In this document: one piece after another, positions 37,320-50,400 of the stretch
Position numbering within the stretch: the first letter of the stretch is position 1
Layout of the letters: every line of letters begins with the position of its first letter
Assembly (NCBI RefSeq): GCF_024713945.1
Contig: NC_134684.1
Location: 725,001-789,000, forward strand
Reading direction: 5' to 3'
Source of the DNA: Dermatophagoides farinae
Lineage: Eukaryota; Arthropoda; Arachnida; Sarcoptiformes; Pyroglyphidae
Length of the DNA: 64,000 bases
Translations under genes and position numbers: made by a program
The notes under the pieces: model-generated
Seen by the model: only the letters and a program-made list of their open reading frames with translations
Database searches by the model: none
What the model was told of the DNA's origin: nothing

Positions 37320-38367
37320 TAATCGCTTTTGGAGATTCTTCTTTCTTTTTCAATTCCAACAACAACAACTGTAAATGTTGACATTGTTTTTGTGTTCTGT
37401 TTTTATATTCGAATAAAAAGTTGGTGATTTTTTTTTCAATATATATCTCGAATATTTGGTGTTGAATTTATCACTTACATGACAATGAAAATCGTGATCA
37501 CAACAAATAATAAAGACAGAAATGAAAGAAATGAATAAGCCAATTAGTTTTGGATTTGGGAATAAATGGATTTAGATCATCATCATCATGGCATAACATG
37601 ATGAATATAGGATAACAAGAATTGATTCTTTGAAATTCTATTCTACACACAATGATGCATGACGTTTTATTCTGCTATTTGTCGCCGCTTAATTCTCATC
37701 TAGTGGCAGTGGTGGTGGTGGTGGTGGAATTTTGATCTATATAAATTCAAAAAAAGATAACATTTCTTATTACCACTACTACAAATCAAGAACCATAAGT
37801 ATAGAATCTGAAAAAAAAGCTCGCTGAAATCGAATGAACAAAAAAAAATGATAAATTCGGACTTTGCTTCATTCCACATTCCATGTTCTGTTATTCAATC
37901 GAATTCATTTCAAGTTTCAACAGTGTCAGTGTCAGTGTGTTTCAGCATTCCGGTCTTTTTTTTTGTTTAAAAAAAATTCTGGATTGACAAAATAAAAGAT
38001 AAAAAATTTTTTTTTTATATATTCAAAAAATTTTTTCTTGGACTTTTTTGCCAGTGTTTTCATACTTGTGTGTTCAGTGTGTTGTTCACAATCAAGCATT
38101 CTTGATTCTTGATTCGATTGTAAATAATACAACAGAATATTTTTTTTTCTCCTCTCTCCACATTTTGTCGAGATTTTCGCGCCATTTTTTTTCCATTTTA
38201 TTAATTTTTTTTTCATCTTCTTCTTCTTCTTCAGTGCAAAAAAATTCTTCATTTTTTTCTGGTAAGTTAAATGTTGTGAATTTTTTTTTTTTTTTTTGAA
38301 TGTGTGTGTGACAGATTTTGTAATTTTGATTTGCAAATTTCATTTTTTACGAATTTTTTTTTCGATG

Positions 38368-38370
<3 letters not shown>

Positions 38371-38406
<36 letters not shown>
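38371..38406 (+). repeat. Perfect AC microsatellite, 18 units
   Basis: 36 nt of uninterrupted AC. Among the longest CA/TG tracts of the window and a potential Z-DNA-forming sequence. Confidence 0.95.
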
Positions 38407-38409
<3 letters not shown>

Positions 38410-41400
38410 TATGCAGAAGAGATTCGTGTGTATTCGTGTGTGTGTGTTTTTTTCCTGTATTTTATTTTATTTGAATCAATTGCTGTGATCTAGAAATTCT
38501 TTATATTTTCATTTTCGAATATTTGTTTGATTTTATTTTTGCTACTGCTGAATTTTATACATCTCAAATCATATAAACAAACAAACAAACAGACAGAATC
38601 AATCATACACACACACACACGCATTCATCTTGGCCAGTAGAGAATCATCATCATATTGATCAGAAAATGAATGAATTGGAAATGTGTAAACAAGAAGAAG
38701 ATGAAAAACAAGGTGACTAGGGTAATGAAATTTCTACATTTCTCTCTCTCTCTCTACGTTTCTCTTTTGAATGTAAATAAATGAATCGTAAACAGTTTGA
38801 GACTGATTCATTTTTCGTTTTGTCAATCATTTTAAATTAACAAATTTTTTTTTTTGACTGACATTAATTATGTCAATTCTGTATTCTGTAATTTTGAAAA
38901 TTCTTTACAATTCTGGTTATTATTATTTTTTTTTAATTCAAAAAATTTCCAATACATGTGGAATTTTTTTTTTGCTAATTTTCCTAATGGATTCCTGTTA
39001 TATTGTGTCATATAGCGTGTGTAAGGAATATTCCATTTACATTCATTCATAGAATCATAGAATTTGTTTCAGATTACTGTTTGTTTGTTTGTTTGTTTCA
39101 AGTCGGTTTGTTATCGTCATTTTTATCCATCAATGAAAGTGATCTATCCATCCATACATCTCTATTTATTTATTTCGAACCAAAAACAAAAACAACAACA
39201 AACCAATGGATATTAATGCTGATTGTCGCTAAAATCGATGAAATGATGGGGCGGAAATGGAAGCCGTTTTTTTCTTCTCCTCCATAATCATGTTTGTTAT
39301 TGTTGTTTTCACTGTGTGTGGATGTGTGTGTGTGTGTTTTATTTTTGATAAAACAGAAATCCATTAAAATCATTGAACCAAAAAGTAGAAAAAAAAATTT
39401 TTCAGGATTTTTTCTTGTTTTTTTTTGTCAAAATAAAACGTTATTTATCTATGATTTAATGGTGAAAGCTTGGATTTTTTATTTTTATTTTCATTTTCAT
39501 TTTGTCATTTTGTTGTTTTCAATAAGAATTTTGTCTCTCTGCGCCCATACAACGCCCATTCAATATATTTATTTGTTTTGTTTTGTTTTTTTTTTTGTTT
39601 GGTTCGATCAATCGATTGATCGATTATCAAACATCATAATCATTATCATCATCATCATCATTGATTTCAATGTTTTCAATTGAAAAAAAAATTTATTTGT
39701 CAATTCAATGAGGCTGATTGATTTTAATTTTAGTGATGACAGTCTTTATTTGAAAACTTTCATATCTGTTAATTTCGAGTGATTTTTCCATTTTGTCTAT
39801 TCAGGTGTGTGTTTGTGTGTTGTCATTTGGATTTTTTCTCGTTGCTGCAAGATTCAGATTCATTTACTAAATACACACAATGATGGAATGGGATTTGGGA
39901 TGTATTTTTTTTCCTCATTGAATTGATGATGGAAATCTGAAATAGAATATCCAGAATGATGAGAATATCTTTTCTTTTCTCACATTGTCCATTGTATATT
40001 AAATTGATGTCGTTCAATTGTTTGTTTGTTTGTTTGTTTAGAATAGAATGGAAAAAAAGGATGATTATTTATTGCCTCCTGATGTCATTTTCCTTGGAGA
40101 ATTGATCAAAAGGTGTTTCTTCTGTCTATTTGAGTCTCTCTGTCGAGTGAATCATGACGACGACGAGAATTTATTTTCCTCGTATTCTGTTTTTTCAAGA
40201 AGAAGATGATGATGATTTTTTTTCCTGGATATGACGCAAGTTTCGTTTGTTGACTTTTCATTCTTTCTCTCTCTCTCCCTTCAGGTCATTGTTTTGTTTT
40301 TGATTCTATTTAAAACTTTTCATTTCAAACAACAAAACATCCGAATGAAATTCTTTCACATCTGATTTGGAATTCTTTTTTATTCTGTGAATGTTAACTG
40401 ATTATTTTTTTTATTCTGCTAGAAAATTAGAGTTGCAAATTCAGACCAGTTTCTAATCACAAGCTGTTCACATATTTATGTTTTATATTTTTTTTTTTTT
40501 TTTTTTTTGCTGGTGAAATTGAATGAATGAACGAGAAAGAGAGAAAGAGAGAGAGAAAATATGAAAATAAGAAACTAAAAAGCAAAAGCAAAACAAAACC
40601 GAAAAAAAATAAAAGTTTATTCAGATCCTGTTATTTAGATTCGGTTTGTTTCGTTTCGTTTGGTTGGTTGATTTGGAGACCAAGAATTGGAACCAGAGAA
40701 TTCATTCCAAAAAAAAAATTGCGGTTTGAATGAATGAACGAACAAACAAAAAAAAATATCAACTGAAAATGAGCACACATACATATAAGCGCATAATAAG
40801 TAATTCACGAATTGCATTTTTTTGTTTGTTTGTTGGGACATAAAAAAAGAGTGTGTGTGTGTGTGGTATACAATAATCTTTTTCATCTTTTTTTTTATAT
40901 TTTCTCTTACAAATATCATCATCATCATCAGATCTTTAGCTCTCTCTCTCCCTCTCTTTTTCCAATGATAATTATTTTATGGTCAAATAATAATGGCAAA
41001 ACTTCATAGATCCTTGGCTTTTTTTTTCGTTTGTTTGTTTGTTTGTTTGATTTCCATTAGATTTTCCTTCTGTGTGTGTGTGTGTGTCTGTATATGTTTT
41101 TTGTGGCCGCGTATCCATTTGATTTGATTTGATTTCTGGTTCTGTACAGAAGATTCATTGATCAACTACACACACACACAAAGAATCAAATGAGAAATAT
41201 AAACCCCGGAAAAAAATATATGAAGATGAGAGATAAAGAAAATGTTCCAGTATTCGATATATAATTAAATGGAATCAAATATAAATATTTTTTTTCTTCG
41301 TTTCATGGACAGTTACCATTCCTAGCCATCATACAACAACAGCAACTGAAATGAAATATTCTGTTTGATTCTGTGTCTTGTTTTGATTTATTTTTGGTTC

Positions 41401-41971
41401 TGTGTGTGTGTCTTTTGATTAACTTGAATTCTATACACTTACACACTAGACAGACAGACAGACAGAGAAAGGGTTAATTTTTTTTAATTTTTTTTCCAGA
41501 TGCTCTCGTTTAGTTTTTATCTTTTTTTTTGTTTCGTTTCTAAAATAAAAGAGAGTGGCTGATTAACTTTTTTTTCTTCGATTCTTGATTCACGATATCT
41601 GTGATTTGATATGGCCTAGAAGCGTTTTTCTTTTTCGGAGGGGAAAAAAAATCATAACCAGAAGCAAATTTTTCGTCTCGATATCTGATAATCATTATAA
41701 TGTGTGTGTGTTCGATTTATTCTATGAGCTGATCGTTTTTTATATTCACGTTTTCAAGAAAAAAAACGAAAGAATCTCAAAATCTAAATTGAATTGCAAA
41801 AGAATTGCAAAAAAAAACACTGAAAGAAAATTTAATTTTCACAGCATCGTCTATCTATAATGTTGTTGTTGTTGCTGTTGCTGTTGTCTAGAATTTTAGA
41901 ATTTGATTAGAACTTTTATGCTAAAAAAATAAATGGACGAAAAAAAAGCGATTCTCGTGTCCAGCATTTTC

Positions 41972-42001
41972 CTGTTGTTGTTGTTGTTGTTGTTGTTGTT
42001 G
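41972..42001 (+). repeat. GTT trinucleotide run, 10 units
   Basis: Uninterrupted GTT repeat followed by GGGTTG. Confidence 0.9.
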
Positions 42002-44236
42002 GGTTGATTTTGATCTAAACAACAAATAAAAAAAAACGAACAAACAAACGAACTGAAGAATGAAAAAGTTTCTTATCAATTTTTTTTCAAGCAAATTTCT
42101 TTTTTTTTTACTTTTTATTCTTGATTCTTCACACTATCAACAACGATGAGCAAGATATTTATTTTAACACTGGTGGAAATGAATATTGTCTGTGTGTGTG
42201 TGTTGAAATAGAAAAAAAAATTAGCATAAATAATATATTCGCGTTATTACTTCTCACCATGTCAGTAGCAATGTTCGTTCGTTCGTTCGTTTTTTTTCGA
42301 AGTAAAAGTTTTATGATGTCTAAGAATGAAATTCTTTAAAATAAAAACATACAAAACATGCTGAATTGAAATGACAACAAAATTCTTGATACAGAATGAT
42401 GCACGTTGTTTGTGTGTGTATGGGGCTTCAGTTTATCATTTTTTTTTCTGTCCATTAGTTATATCAATAATCTTGGTGATGATGATAATTTGCAAATTTG
42501 TTTATTTTTTTTTTATTTTTTTTATTCTGGCTGAAAAATTTCTCTTTTGGGGTTTGTCACGAAACTTTCTCTGTGTTTGTTTGTGTGTGTGTGTGTGTGT
42601 TCGTCATATATTCCATGATGAGCCAGAATCGAATCTTTTTTTTTGTCAGTGGTGCAATTTTTGTTTTGTTTTCAACTTTTCACTTTTTTCACGAATTTAT
42701 CTCTCTATTTTCGTTTTTCTTCGTTTAGTTTCGTTTTTTTGGTGCATGTCATTGTCTATCATTATTTTGATGTATGTGTCTCTGTCTCTGTGTAAAAGTC
42801 TCCAATTTTAACTATATTATATTGAGAAACTTACAGAATGAATGATGTGAAACTTGTGCTCGAGAATCAATGAATGATTGATCGATCTATGCTCGTTCAA
42901 TTGACATTTTCATTTTCAAATTTCATTCATTCGAACAATCTGACTTCTTTTTTTTTTTGGTTTCTGCATCACGTGAAATTCATTCGAACAACATGATGGC
43001 AGAAACAAACAAATGGCAGTTGTCACCTTTGTTTGTTTCTACCATGGATGGTGTTTATTGTACTTTTTTTTATTTTAAATTCAATTCATTCATCCATTGA
43101 AATGAATTGAAATCATCCTCAACATCATCAACAACAACAACAACATCTTTATCGTCGTGATGATGATGATGATGATGGTTAGTTAGTTCCAAGTGTAAAA
43201 CATTCAATGAATAATTCAGCAGAATTATACAAATATAATATACTCCTCACGCGTTCATACACACCGTTTTACTTTCATTTTCATCAAAAAAAAGATCAAG
43301 AGTTTGGTTTATTTCACAGAAAACAAAAAACAAAACAAAAACTATTATCCAACCAACCAGCCAGCCAGCCAGCCAATTCCCAAGTATCGGAATTTTTTTT
43401 TCATCATCATCTCCATACTTTATGTTTTAACATTTTCATGGCAATGAAAATGAAAACTTTTCAATTTTCATCGCTTTTGGTGTTTGTGTGTGTGTGTGTG
43501 TAATGTATGAATTTTTAATGCGTTTTTTTTTGTATTCGCTCCATATTTTTTTTTTTGCCTTAAACTGTCTGTCTCTAATCCGGATTCTTTTTTTTCTTGT
43601 TTTAGATATCAATTGCTTGATTGAAAATTTTTTTGCCTGATAAATTGAAACAAAAAAAATTCAAGTGGTGCCTAGTGTTTTGAATTTTTTTTTTTTTTTT
43701 TTTTTGATGATTTAGATTGTCCAGTTAGTTAAACAATAATGGAAATGAAAACAAAAAAGAAACGACAACGACAACGAAAACGACGAATAACGGAATCACA
43801 ACGGAATAACAAAATGACAACAACAACGACAACGACAGCAAAAATTTCCATTTGTCAATGTCAAAAAATCATGGAAAACAATAATCATCATCATCATTAT
43901 AATCATGGCTTATTGTGTCATTTAATTGATAATTCAAATGATAATGATCATCAACAAAATCCTGATAATAGTACAATTCTATACAATACATCGATACAAT
44001 CGATATTTGGATCAAGATATTTTCAAAAACAACAACAACGACAACGACAACAACAATTATTTATCTTGCCATCATCATCATCGACGGCGACATCCATTTC
44101 CGATCATTGTTTTCGATTTTTGTCCACCACCATTATTTATTTTCATCATTCATTATTTATTGATTTAAATATTTCTGATCAAAAACGACGAAAATCTTTT
44201 ATTCATCAACCACTACTACGACAAATACAACGAAAA

Positions 44237-45458
44237 ATGTGGATACGTCAACAGTATTTATTATTATTATCATCATTGTTTTTATCAGTGTTTTGTTTTG
44301 GTTTTGTTTTTTCATCTATTACATCACCATCATCATTCACTTTTAGTTCAATTCAAAATTCAAATCAAAGTGATAATTTATCCTATTCATTACCTATGAA
44401 TCAATCATCATCATCATCCACAACAGCAACAACAACAACAACAATTTCCACGACAACAGTGATATCCAATGATAATTTGTTCAATTCATCCAAATATTTA
44501 ATTAATAAAGAAAATTTTGATTGGTCATCATCACCATCATCAAATCATGATCATCATCATCATTTATTGATTAAAACATCTAAACGTTCTAATCCAATCG
44601 ATGATTTTATCAATATCGATGAAGATGATAATGATAATACGGATGATGATAATGATGATGATGATATTATGTTTATTATTGATGATAGTGATGTTGATGC
44701 TGTGCCTGATACAATTGACGATCCACCACCGCCAAATCAACCAATTCGACGACAAAAAAAATCTTCATCACCATCACCATCATCATCATCATCTGAAGAA
44801 GAAGATTTTAATATTAGCGGAAAACAGCAACAGCAACAACATTCATTTGTCAATGATAATGTTGATTACGTGATGCATAGTCCACGTACAGTGCAAACAA
44901 AATATGGTGCATTACAAGGAATCGTCATCACTTTTGTTCGTTATAATGATGATGATGATGATAAATCATCTACTTCTACTTCCACGTCTTCTAATCAAAA
45001 TCACAATAACTCATCTTCAACTTCATCGATACCGCCACCACCACCGCAGCCAATTATAACTTTATCGCCGGTTGAAGCTTTTTTAGGTGTACCATATGCA
45101 ACACCACCATCAGGTAATCTACGTTTTATGCCACCAGTGGCACCTATTCATTGGCGTGGTGTACGTCAAGCAAATCATTTATCACCAGTTTGTCCACAAT
45201 TATTACCATCATTTACAACGATGATGAATTTATCTACAACAACAAATGATCATCAAAAACAATTACATTTATCACCAAAACATTTTGATCGTTTACAGAG
45301 ACAAATTCCATTCCTAAGAAATCAAAGTGAAGATTGTCTTTATCTGAATATTTATGTTCCATTTGAACATTATTATCAACATCGTCTTTATCAACGACAA
45401 CGACAACAGCAACAAAATCGTAAATTAAAATCAACAACATCGCCAACATCATCGTTTG
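44237..45458 (+). CDS. Neuroligin-like cholinesterase-domain adhesion protein, first coding exon only (partial)
   Basis: Postsynaptic adhesion protein of the neuroligin family, N-terminal part. ATG 44237 begins a clear signal peptide (basic MWIRQQ then a Leu/Phe-rich core). The same frame is open from ATG 43739, but that would bury the signal peptide. A long unstructured region (about residues 30-215, Ser/Thr/Asp-rich, poly-Asp) precedes the esterase-like domain. The domain starts TKYGALQG near 220, continues with VEAFLGVPYATPPSGNLRF near 279 and FLRNQSEDCLYLNIYVP near 359. The last is a neuroligin hallmark and the second carboxylesterase signature. A disordered insert rich in Asp, Ser, Asn and Pro interrupts the domain around residues 230-275. 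A GTAAGT donor at 45459 ends the exon in phase 1. The remaining exons are not in the window. It lacks any catalytic-Ser exon here, so enzyme activity cannot be judged. Confidence 0.85.
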
Positions 45459-46968
45459 GTAAGTGGATCTTGTCGTTTTTCTTTGATTATCATGAAGAAT
45501 TAGCTAGTATAACGGCTGATGAGAATGTTTCATTTTTGTTTTGTACAAAAAAAAACAGAAATTCTTATTTAAATTTTGCCTCAGGTTCATGTTTGTTTTG
45601 TTCTATTCACATATATTACTCGTTTATTTGAAAATACGCGGTTGAAAAAACAGAAGAAATTTTTTCGAATATATTCGTATAATGAAATTGTGAAAAAGAA
45701 AATCTCTGTATTATGATGATTATGAAATTCACACACACACACACACACACACATGCACACAATGTAACGGGAATTATAAATGTGGAAGAATGAAAGAATT
45801 TTGCCCATCATCATCGTCAATGTTAATCCTTGACAATCTTTCTCTCTCTTGATGTCTTCATTTTTTTTTTTGCTATGATTATCATATATGGAAAATGTTC
45901 AAAGAAAAAAAAAAGAAATGACTAAATGAATGAACGAAAAAATGCTCCAATTCCTTGGAGATTTTCCAACAAAAAAAAATATGCATTTTTTTGTCTGCTT
46001 TTAATTGTCGCATCATTTTCCATGATGATGATGATGATGATGATAATTTTCATAATTATTATGGATAGATAGAATAGTGGAAATGGTTGAATAAAGTCAA
46101 TGGCAAATCTGCTTGTTTTGGCTGAATTTCGCTCTTTTTTTCTTAATCCATGTGATTCATCAAAAAAAAAAAAAAAATTTTTTTGATTTCAAACTTTCAC
46201 ACATATATCGAGATTTTTTTTTCGTTGTTGTTGTTGTTAACAGTTGAATTTCCAAAAAAAAGCTCAATGTAATTTTTGTAAAGAAGAAGAAGAAATGTGT
46301 AAAGTCTGATAATTTGATTATTTTATTGACTGATGATTTCTCTCGCTTACTCTCTTTATTTTTTCTAGCTTTTGAATCAAATTGAGAAATTTTTACGATT
46401 CAAAATTCATGTCATGATGTGTGACCGTTTCAAAAAAAAAATTTACAAGAAAATTTTTTTCTTTTTTTCTGGAAAAAAGGTTGAGTTTTTTTCTATAGAA
46501 ATAGTCGAACATTTTTTTATTATACCGATGATGATGAACTTTATTCATTACAGAACAGAAAAAAAAATTTTTTTTTTTTTCAAATCGATCGAAGAATGGT
46601 CAAAATGTAGAATTGAAAAAAAACTACAGAATTCTTTATTACAATTTGTCCTTCTCTCTCTAAACTTCTCTGCTAAGTTACTCCAATGGGAATTATCTTA
46701 TTTATGTGAAAAAGTTCAAGAATTCGATTTCGATGCCCCAATGTATATACAATAACTATATCGACTAGATTTGTATTGGTAATTTTGTGAGAGAGAGAGA
46801 GAGAGAAAAAAATTTTTTTCGCCAACTCATCAGCATTTATTGCCACAGAAAAACAATAACAACAACAACAACAACAACAGGACAATGATCAAATTGTCTT
46901 TGTTGTTGTTGTTGTTGTTATGCGGTTGTTGTTCATCGAATGAATGACACACAGACATTAATGAGTAA
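45459..46968. other. Probable neuroligin intron, left of the Helitron
   Basis: AT-rich sequence with TG/CA and ATG runs. A 127-codon plus-strand frame at 46372-46755 is Phe/Lys/Ile-rich with homopolymers and not convincing. At 46855-46919 an AAC/CAA run and a TTG run face each other across about 25 nt, forming a potential long imperfect hairpin close to the Helitron border. Confidence 0.5.
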
Positions 46969-46972
46969 CCAG
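46969..46972 (-). other. Helitron 3' terminus (CTGG read on minus strand)
   Basis: Plus-strand CCAG, i.e. CTGG on the element's coding strand, matching the CTRR 3' end. The next host base is T. An alternative end a few bases away cannot be excluded without an empty site. Confidence 0.7.
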
Positions 46973-46979
46973 CCCGAGA

Positions 46980-46998
46980 ACAGGCGCTTCGCGCCTGT
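46980..46998 (-). repeat. Helitron 3' subterminal hairpin
   Basis: Plus strand ACAGGCGC-TTC-GCGCCTGT: an 8-bp perfect GC-rich stem with a 3-nt loop, 7 nt inside the 3' terminus. Helitrons carry such a hairpin just before the CTRR end, thought to act as the termination signal for strand transfer. Confidence 0.85.
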
Positions 46999-47026
46999 CC
47001 TGGTCTGGCCCTGCGGGGCTGACTCC

Positions 47027-47277
47027 TTGACGGTCAATATAACTGGATACCCGCAGGGGTGGCGGCTGCGCCGCCCCCCCTGCTTGGTATCCAGTCAAAG
47101 GTATCAATCCTTGACGGTCAATATAGCTGGATACCCGCAGGTGTGGCGGCTGCGCCGCCCCCCCTGCTTGGTATCCAGCCAAAGGTATCAATCCTTGACG
47201 GTCAATATAACTGGATACCCGCAGGTGTGGCGGCTGCGCCGCCCCCCTGCTTGGTATCCAGCCAAAGGTGTCAATTT
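47027..47277. repeat. Three tandem 84-bp hairpin units in the Helitron 3' region
   Basis: Three near-identical units start at 47027, 47111 and 47195. Each begins with the small palindrome TTGACGGTCAA. Each then carries a long inverted repeat: CTGGATACC...GGTATCCAG arms enclosing GCAGG/CCTGC and GGCGGC-TGC-GCCGCC. The hairpins span 47043-47094, 47127-47178 and 47211-47261. Unit 1 pairs most completely; units 2 and 3 have a T in the left arm (GCAGGTG), and unit 3 lacks one C. Open frames through the array on both strands are by-products of its lack of stops. Confidence 0.95.
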
Positions 47278-47410
47278 TAACGCTTCGTGCTTTGTGCCTG
47301 ACGGTGGATTTGTATGCACGACGTTTTGCTTCCGGCTTTCTGTTTGGTACCGCAGGGTCAGCCATGAATTGTACCTGACACCTTTTTAAATGTTACGTAA
47401 ATCCAACATC

Positions 47411-47464
47411 AACTTATCGATATCAAACAGCATACTTATTATTGTTCATCGATATCGATAAGTT
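47411..47464. repeat. Perfect 14-bp inverted repeat around the Helitron stop codon
   Basis: Arms 47411-47424 (AACTTATCGATATC) and 47451-47464 (GATATCGATAAGTT), spacer 26 nt. The right arm lies within the last codons of the ORF, and the stop codon (47439-47441) is in the spacer. In RNA it would form a stem-loop at the end of the coding region. Confidence 0.9.
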
Positions 47465-50400
47465 GGCGGAATACGATATTTTTGGTGTAGATGCTGCGAT
47501 CGTTGTTGACCGTCAGCAAAATAGCACCTTGCTTTTCCTCAATTTCCTCGACAAAAATCTTAAGATTATTTGGATTTTTGCATCGGGAAAGAGCCACATA
47601 CATCATTCCATGTTGGAATACTGGTGTGGGAAGATATACACCTACTTTTTCGAAAGATTGCCCTTGAGATTTATTAATTGTCAGGGCAAAAGCCAACACG
47701 ACAGGAAATTGTCTACGCACCAATTTGAATGGCAGCTCGGGATCTTGATCATTTTGTTGGAAAATGATCCGAGGAATCAGAGCCTCCGTGTTTTTGTGCG
47801 TTCCTGTCAATATGCGAGCTTTAATGGTGCGTCTTTTTAGTTGTGTGACAACTAAACGTGTACCATTAAGCAAACCGCTTTGTGGTTCAACATTGCGGAT
47901 CAACATTATAATGGATCCAACTTTTAATTCCAGTTTGTGTCTAGGATAACCTTGCGGGTTCATCGCATGAAGACACTCAACATTGAATTGCAAACCGCTG
48001 TGGTTTTCCGCAATATTGTCAATGCTGTAATAAATTGTATTCTCACCAATGAGTGAGTTTGATATTTTTGTATTGAAAAAATGTGCTAAATCATTGGTGG
48101 TGGTGAGAATGACCTTTTTGGCCATTTCCTCTGCCTGATCTTGATAAGCTGGATCAAGTCCAGCACCATAGATTTCAGTTGTTAGCTCGTCAACGCTATT
48201 AACTAAAAATTGATCTGGAACACGGAAGTATTCTGGATCTGTGATTCGAGATGATTCAGCTCGAAGTGTACCGTTGCCCAATTTAAGAAGCCATTCATTG
48301 TATTCAGCAAAATTGGCTGATCTCATATTGGTGCTAAGACTAAACCGTTTTGCATATATCCAAAGCGGTGACTTCTTAATGCTCAAGTCTGCAGAAGAAA
48401 CACAAATTCCTCTGGGAACAATCGGAGATATTTGACGAAAATCTCCCCCAAAGATGATTAATTTACCACCAAAAACTTCTTGCGACTGCATGAGATCTTT
48501 GAGCAATAAGTCAATTATGTTGATCACATGAATCGACATCATAGAGACCTCATCAATGATCAATAAATCAGCGGGAATGATCACCTGTCTTGCTTGATAT
48601 TGATTGGCCGTCATTGTTGATCGATCGGTGGATGTAAGTCTTATTGGAATCTTAAAACCGCTGTGAACTGTTCTTCCGCCAGGAAGCAAATCAGCGGCGA
48701 TTCCGGTGGTAGCGAAAGCCGCTACCGAAAAACCTCGACTTCTTGCATACGATATAATTGCAAGATAAGTGAAAGTCTTTCCCGAACCTCCGGGGCCGTC
48801 CAAAAAATAGAATCGACTATTTTTTTCATGTAGCCGTGGGTTTGATAGTTGTCCACTAATTTCATCGAAAAACTCTCGTTGTTTTTCATTGAGAAGTGGG
48901 ATAGTTTCTTCAGCATATCTAGTTTCGTATTCAATGTCTATTTGGTCATTTTGACCATAACTGACAGGGCCTAGAAAGTCGGCTGAGTATCCTTGAATAG
49001 CAAACAGACGATAAATATGTTGTTTTGCTAAATTTTCAGCTCGTGTCACATTTCGATCTTCATCCTGATAGAGAAAGTCTCCAATCATGAATTCTTTGAA
49101 ATTTTCAAAAAGATCTTTTGGATCCGCTGGGTTATTGTAAATGCAAATCTGCGCGTAGAGTTGACGCATTTGCTTTGGAAGATTGTACACACTTGCTTCA
49201 GTGAGACATTCTATCCATTCACTGTCATTGGCCACTAAACCTCTTAAGATGGCGGCTTCCTTGAAGGTAGCACAAACCTGGCCATTGACAGTTCTAAGGT
49301 CTTCAAAACTTTTTGGACCTTTGACATTTTGAAGCAATAACCGAAGATAGAATCGATCAGATTCGCGAGCACTTACATAATATATTCGAGAAATTATTGG
49401 AACGTGGCGCTGTCGTGGTTCCCACTTTTTGCTGCGCTTATTCCAAACGTAGTGCTCACAAAGTTCGGTATAAAGAAACTCATTTGCATTTGAATCTTGT
49501 GCATTGAGTTTGAAAAAAGCTGTCAACATGTTATCAGTTCGAGCAGCTCTTTCACAAAGACGACGGATTTGTTCAGCGTCATCGTCTTCATTAAAATACA
49601 CCGGTTGTTCTTGGGGCAAGTTCACCGGAAGTCGATATACTGCATGAGACTTATCGTGCATAGGAAATTCTAACAATCTCCAAATAGCTTCACATGCAGC
49701 AGTGTAGCGACTATCAATATAGTTGCGTACTTCGTCATGTACAATCTCGTTCTCTCCATCCGTGGTCACACGAACATGGGCTCGGTCGTTACCTTTGAAA
49801 ATATATTTAAAAAGATAAGCCACAGCTTTAATTGTGCGAACTATTTCAGCGTTGATATGACACTGAAAAGTTTTTAGGAGATAAAGATTATGTGGCACAA
49901 TCATACTGTTGTCGATTGTTTTGCCATTGTACACAACTGATGGGGCGTGCTCCCGACGGTATCTCGGATAACCGTCGTTTTCAATCACTGTTTCAGCCTC
50001 AAAGGGCTTTGGAAATTTTCTATTACATTCGCCGTCTTCATTGAGACAACGATTGGGCATACAGGTATGTACCATATGCTTCAGCACAATTTCCCTGACA
50101 AATTCATAATCTGGATTGTCAGGTGGGATTTGAGCCGAAATGTATCGGTCAATCTTTTCCGGTGTGTCAAGTTTATCCCCATCTATTAACCAAACAATAA
50201 TGTGGGCATGTGGCAATCCACGTTTTTGGTATTCAATCGTATAGACATAGGCTTGACATCTACCGAAATATCCCTTTTTGTATATAATTTCCATCAAATG
50301 ATTGAGTTTTTTTTTAAAAACTCTATCAATCAAATCTGGTCTTTCAAAAGCAGTTTGATTTTGATGCAAATTTTCGATAATTTCAGGCCATTCTGTGTTT

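Larger units (their letters stand above)
34868..44236. other. Gene-free stretch, probably upstream or 5' intronic DNA of the neuroligin-like gene
   Basis: No recognisable coding exon. AATAAA at 35042 is a likely HADHB 3' end. From about 37 kb the plus strand is increasingly pyrimidine-rich: poly(T) runs, CT runs (for example 38742, 40270, 40940), TTG runs (37265-37303, 41972-42001) and TG runs. A perfect AC run lies at 38371-38406. Open frames here are microsatellite-derived (Cys-Val, His-Thr or Phe-rich) and are rejected. The plus-strand T bias suggests much of it is transcribed as 5' introns of the plus-strand gene at 44237. Confidence 0.5.

Noticed and set aside
43739-44236. Upstream extension of the neuroligin frame from ATG 43739
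   Set aside because: The segment is low complexity and would place the signal peptide 166 residues inside the protein. ATG 44237 is the better start.
46372-46755. 127-codon ORF left of the Helitron
   Set aside because: Phe/Lys/Ile-rich with homopolymer-coded runs. No domain, and consistent with intronic sequence.
47027-47277. CRISPR-like appearance of regularly spaced repeats
   Set aside because: The units are contiguous 84-bp tandem copies without unique spacers, in a eukaryotic Helitron.
46940-47389. 149-codon plus-strand ORF and the 135-codon minus-strand ORF (46958-47365) with three internal repeats, resembling a small repeat protein
   Set aside because: Both are generated by the 84-bp tandem hairpin units of the Helitron 3' region, whose GC-rich sequence lacks stops. 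Neither has a start context or domain.
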